31,319 nucleotides of DNA from JASFYU01 sp045046905 (GTDB lineage Bacteria > Bacteroidota > Bacteroidia > Flavobacteriales > Flavobacteriaceae): NCBI GenBank assembly GCA_045046905.1, contig JASFYU010000080.1, positions 1-31,319 on the forward strand, written 5' to 3'. Under the pieces are notes generated by a model. The model saw only the letters and a program-made list of their open reading frames with translations, was not told where the DNA came from and did not search any database. Position 1 is the first letter of the stretch; each line of letters starts with the position of its first letter. Made by a program: the position numbers and the translations under genes. Shown here piece by piece: positions 31,188-31,319 of the stretch.

Positions 31188-31319
31188 TATTTTTTCGAAA
31201 TTTCTCATAAGCTGAGTTCGGCCTAATATTCATTTACAGAATGCAAAGGCGTATAAGCTAAATGCGAAACAGCCCGTAGATTTTGAGTTAAATAAGATTG
31301 GGCATCCTCAGTATCACGA

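Overview
The window looks like chromosomal DNA of a marine-type Flavobacteriia (Bacteroidota). The grounds are low G+C with A/T-rich spacers, a DUF5686-type outer-membrane barrel, Bacteroidota-style -7 boxes (TAnnTTTG) in front of several genes, a flavobacterial TonB, a sodium-type membrane pyrophosphatase, and a MetX-aspartokinase-homoserine dehydrogenase fusion. No rRNA, tRNA, CRISPR array, integrase or transposase gene was seen.

Region 1 (1-7300), housekeeping: the 3' part of a DUF5686 outer-membrane protein, soluble pyrophosphatase (ppa) followed by membrane pyrophosphatase (hppA), a strong terminator, a tonB-family gene on the minus strand whose membrane anchor is separated from the rest by a 1-nt frameshift, an APP1/DUF2183 HAD-type phosphatase, and a convergent deoxynucleoside kinase.

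Region 2 (7300-15400), methionine: metK with its own structured leader, then a SAM-I riboswitch in front of metY, a 1128-aa MetX-like/aspartokinase/homoserine dehydrogenase fusion, and metZ. Together these run from aspartate (except aspartate-semialdehyde dehydrogenase) through activated homoserine to homocysteine, and MetK makes SAM, the likely feedback signal.

Region 3 (15388-21150), accessory minus-strand block between metZ and rrf2: an ECF sigma factor with a 4-TM partner, and a LytS-type histidine kinase, a LytTR regulator and a membrane-anchored beta-lactamase-fold hydrolase. Diverged second copies of the metZ 3' end and of the rrf2 promoter lie in the middle of this block, as if two versions of the metZ-rrf2 interval were joined end to end. 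A MITE-like element lies at its right edge.

Region 4 (21150-29580), sulfate assimilation: an Rrf2 regulator, then (behind two near-identical 20-bp operator-like repeats) a DUF2061 membrane protein, CysH, CysD, CysN, a siroheme sulfite reductase with a C-terminal HEPN-like domain, SUMT for siroheme, and a YumC-type ferredoxin-NADP reductase. The sulfide made here is the substrate of MetY/MetZ, so regions 2 and 4 form one sulfur-to-methionine locus. A dispersed repeat recurs four times in this operon and supplies the Shine-Dalgarno sequence of cysN and a possible start codon of the SUMT gene.

Region 5 (29580-31319): two DUF805 membrane-protein paralogues separated by palindromic repeats, a second MITE-like element, and an unassigned right edge.
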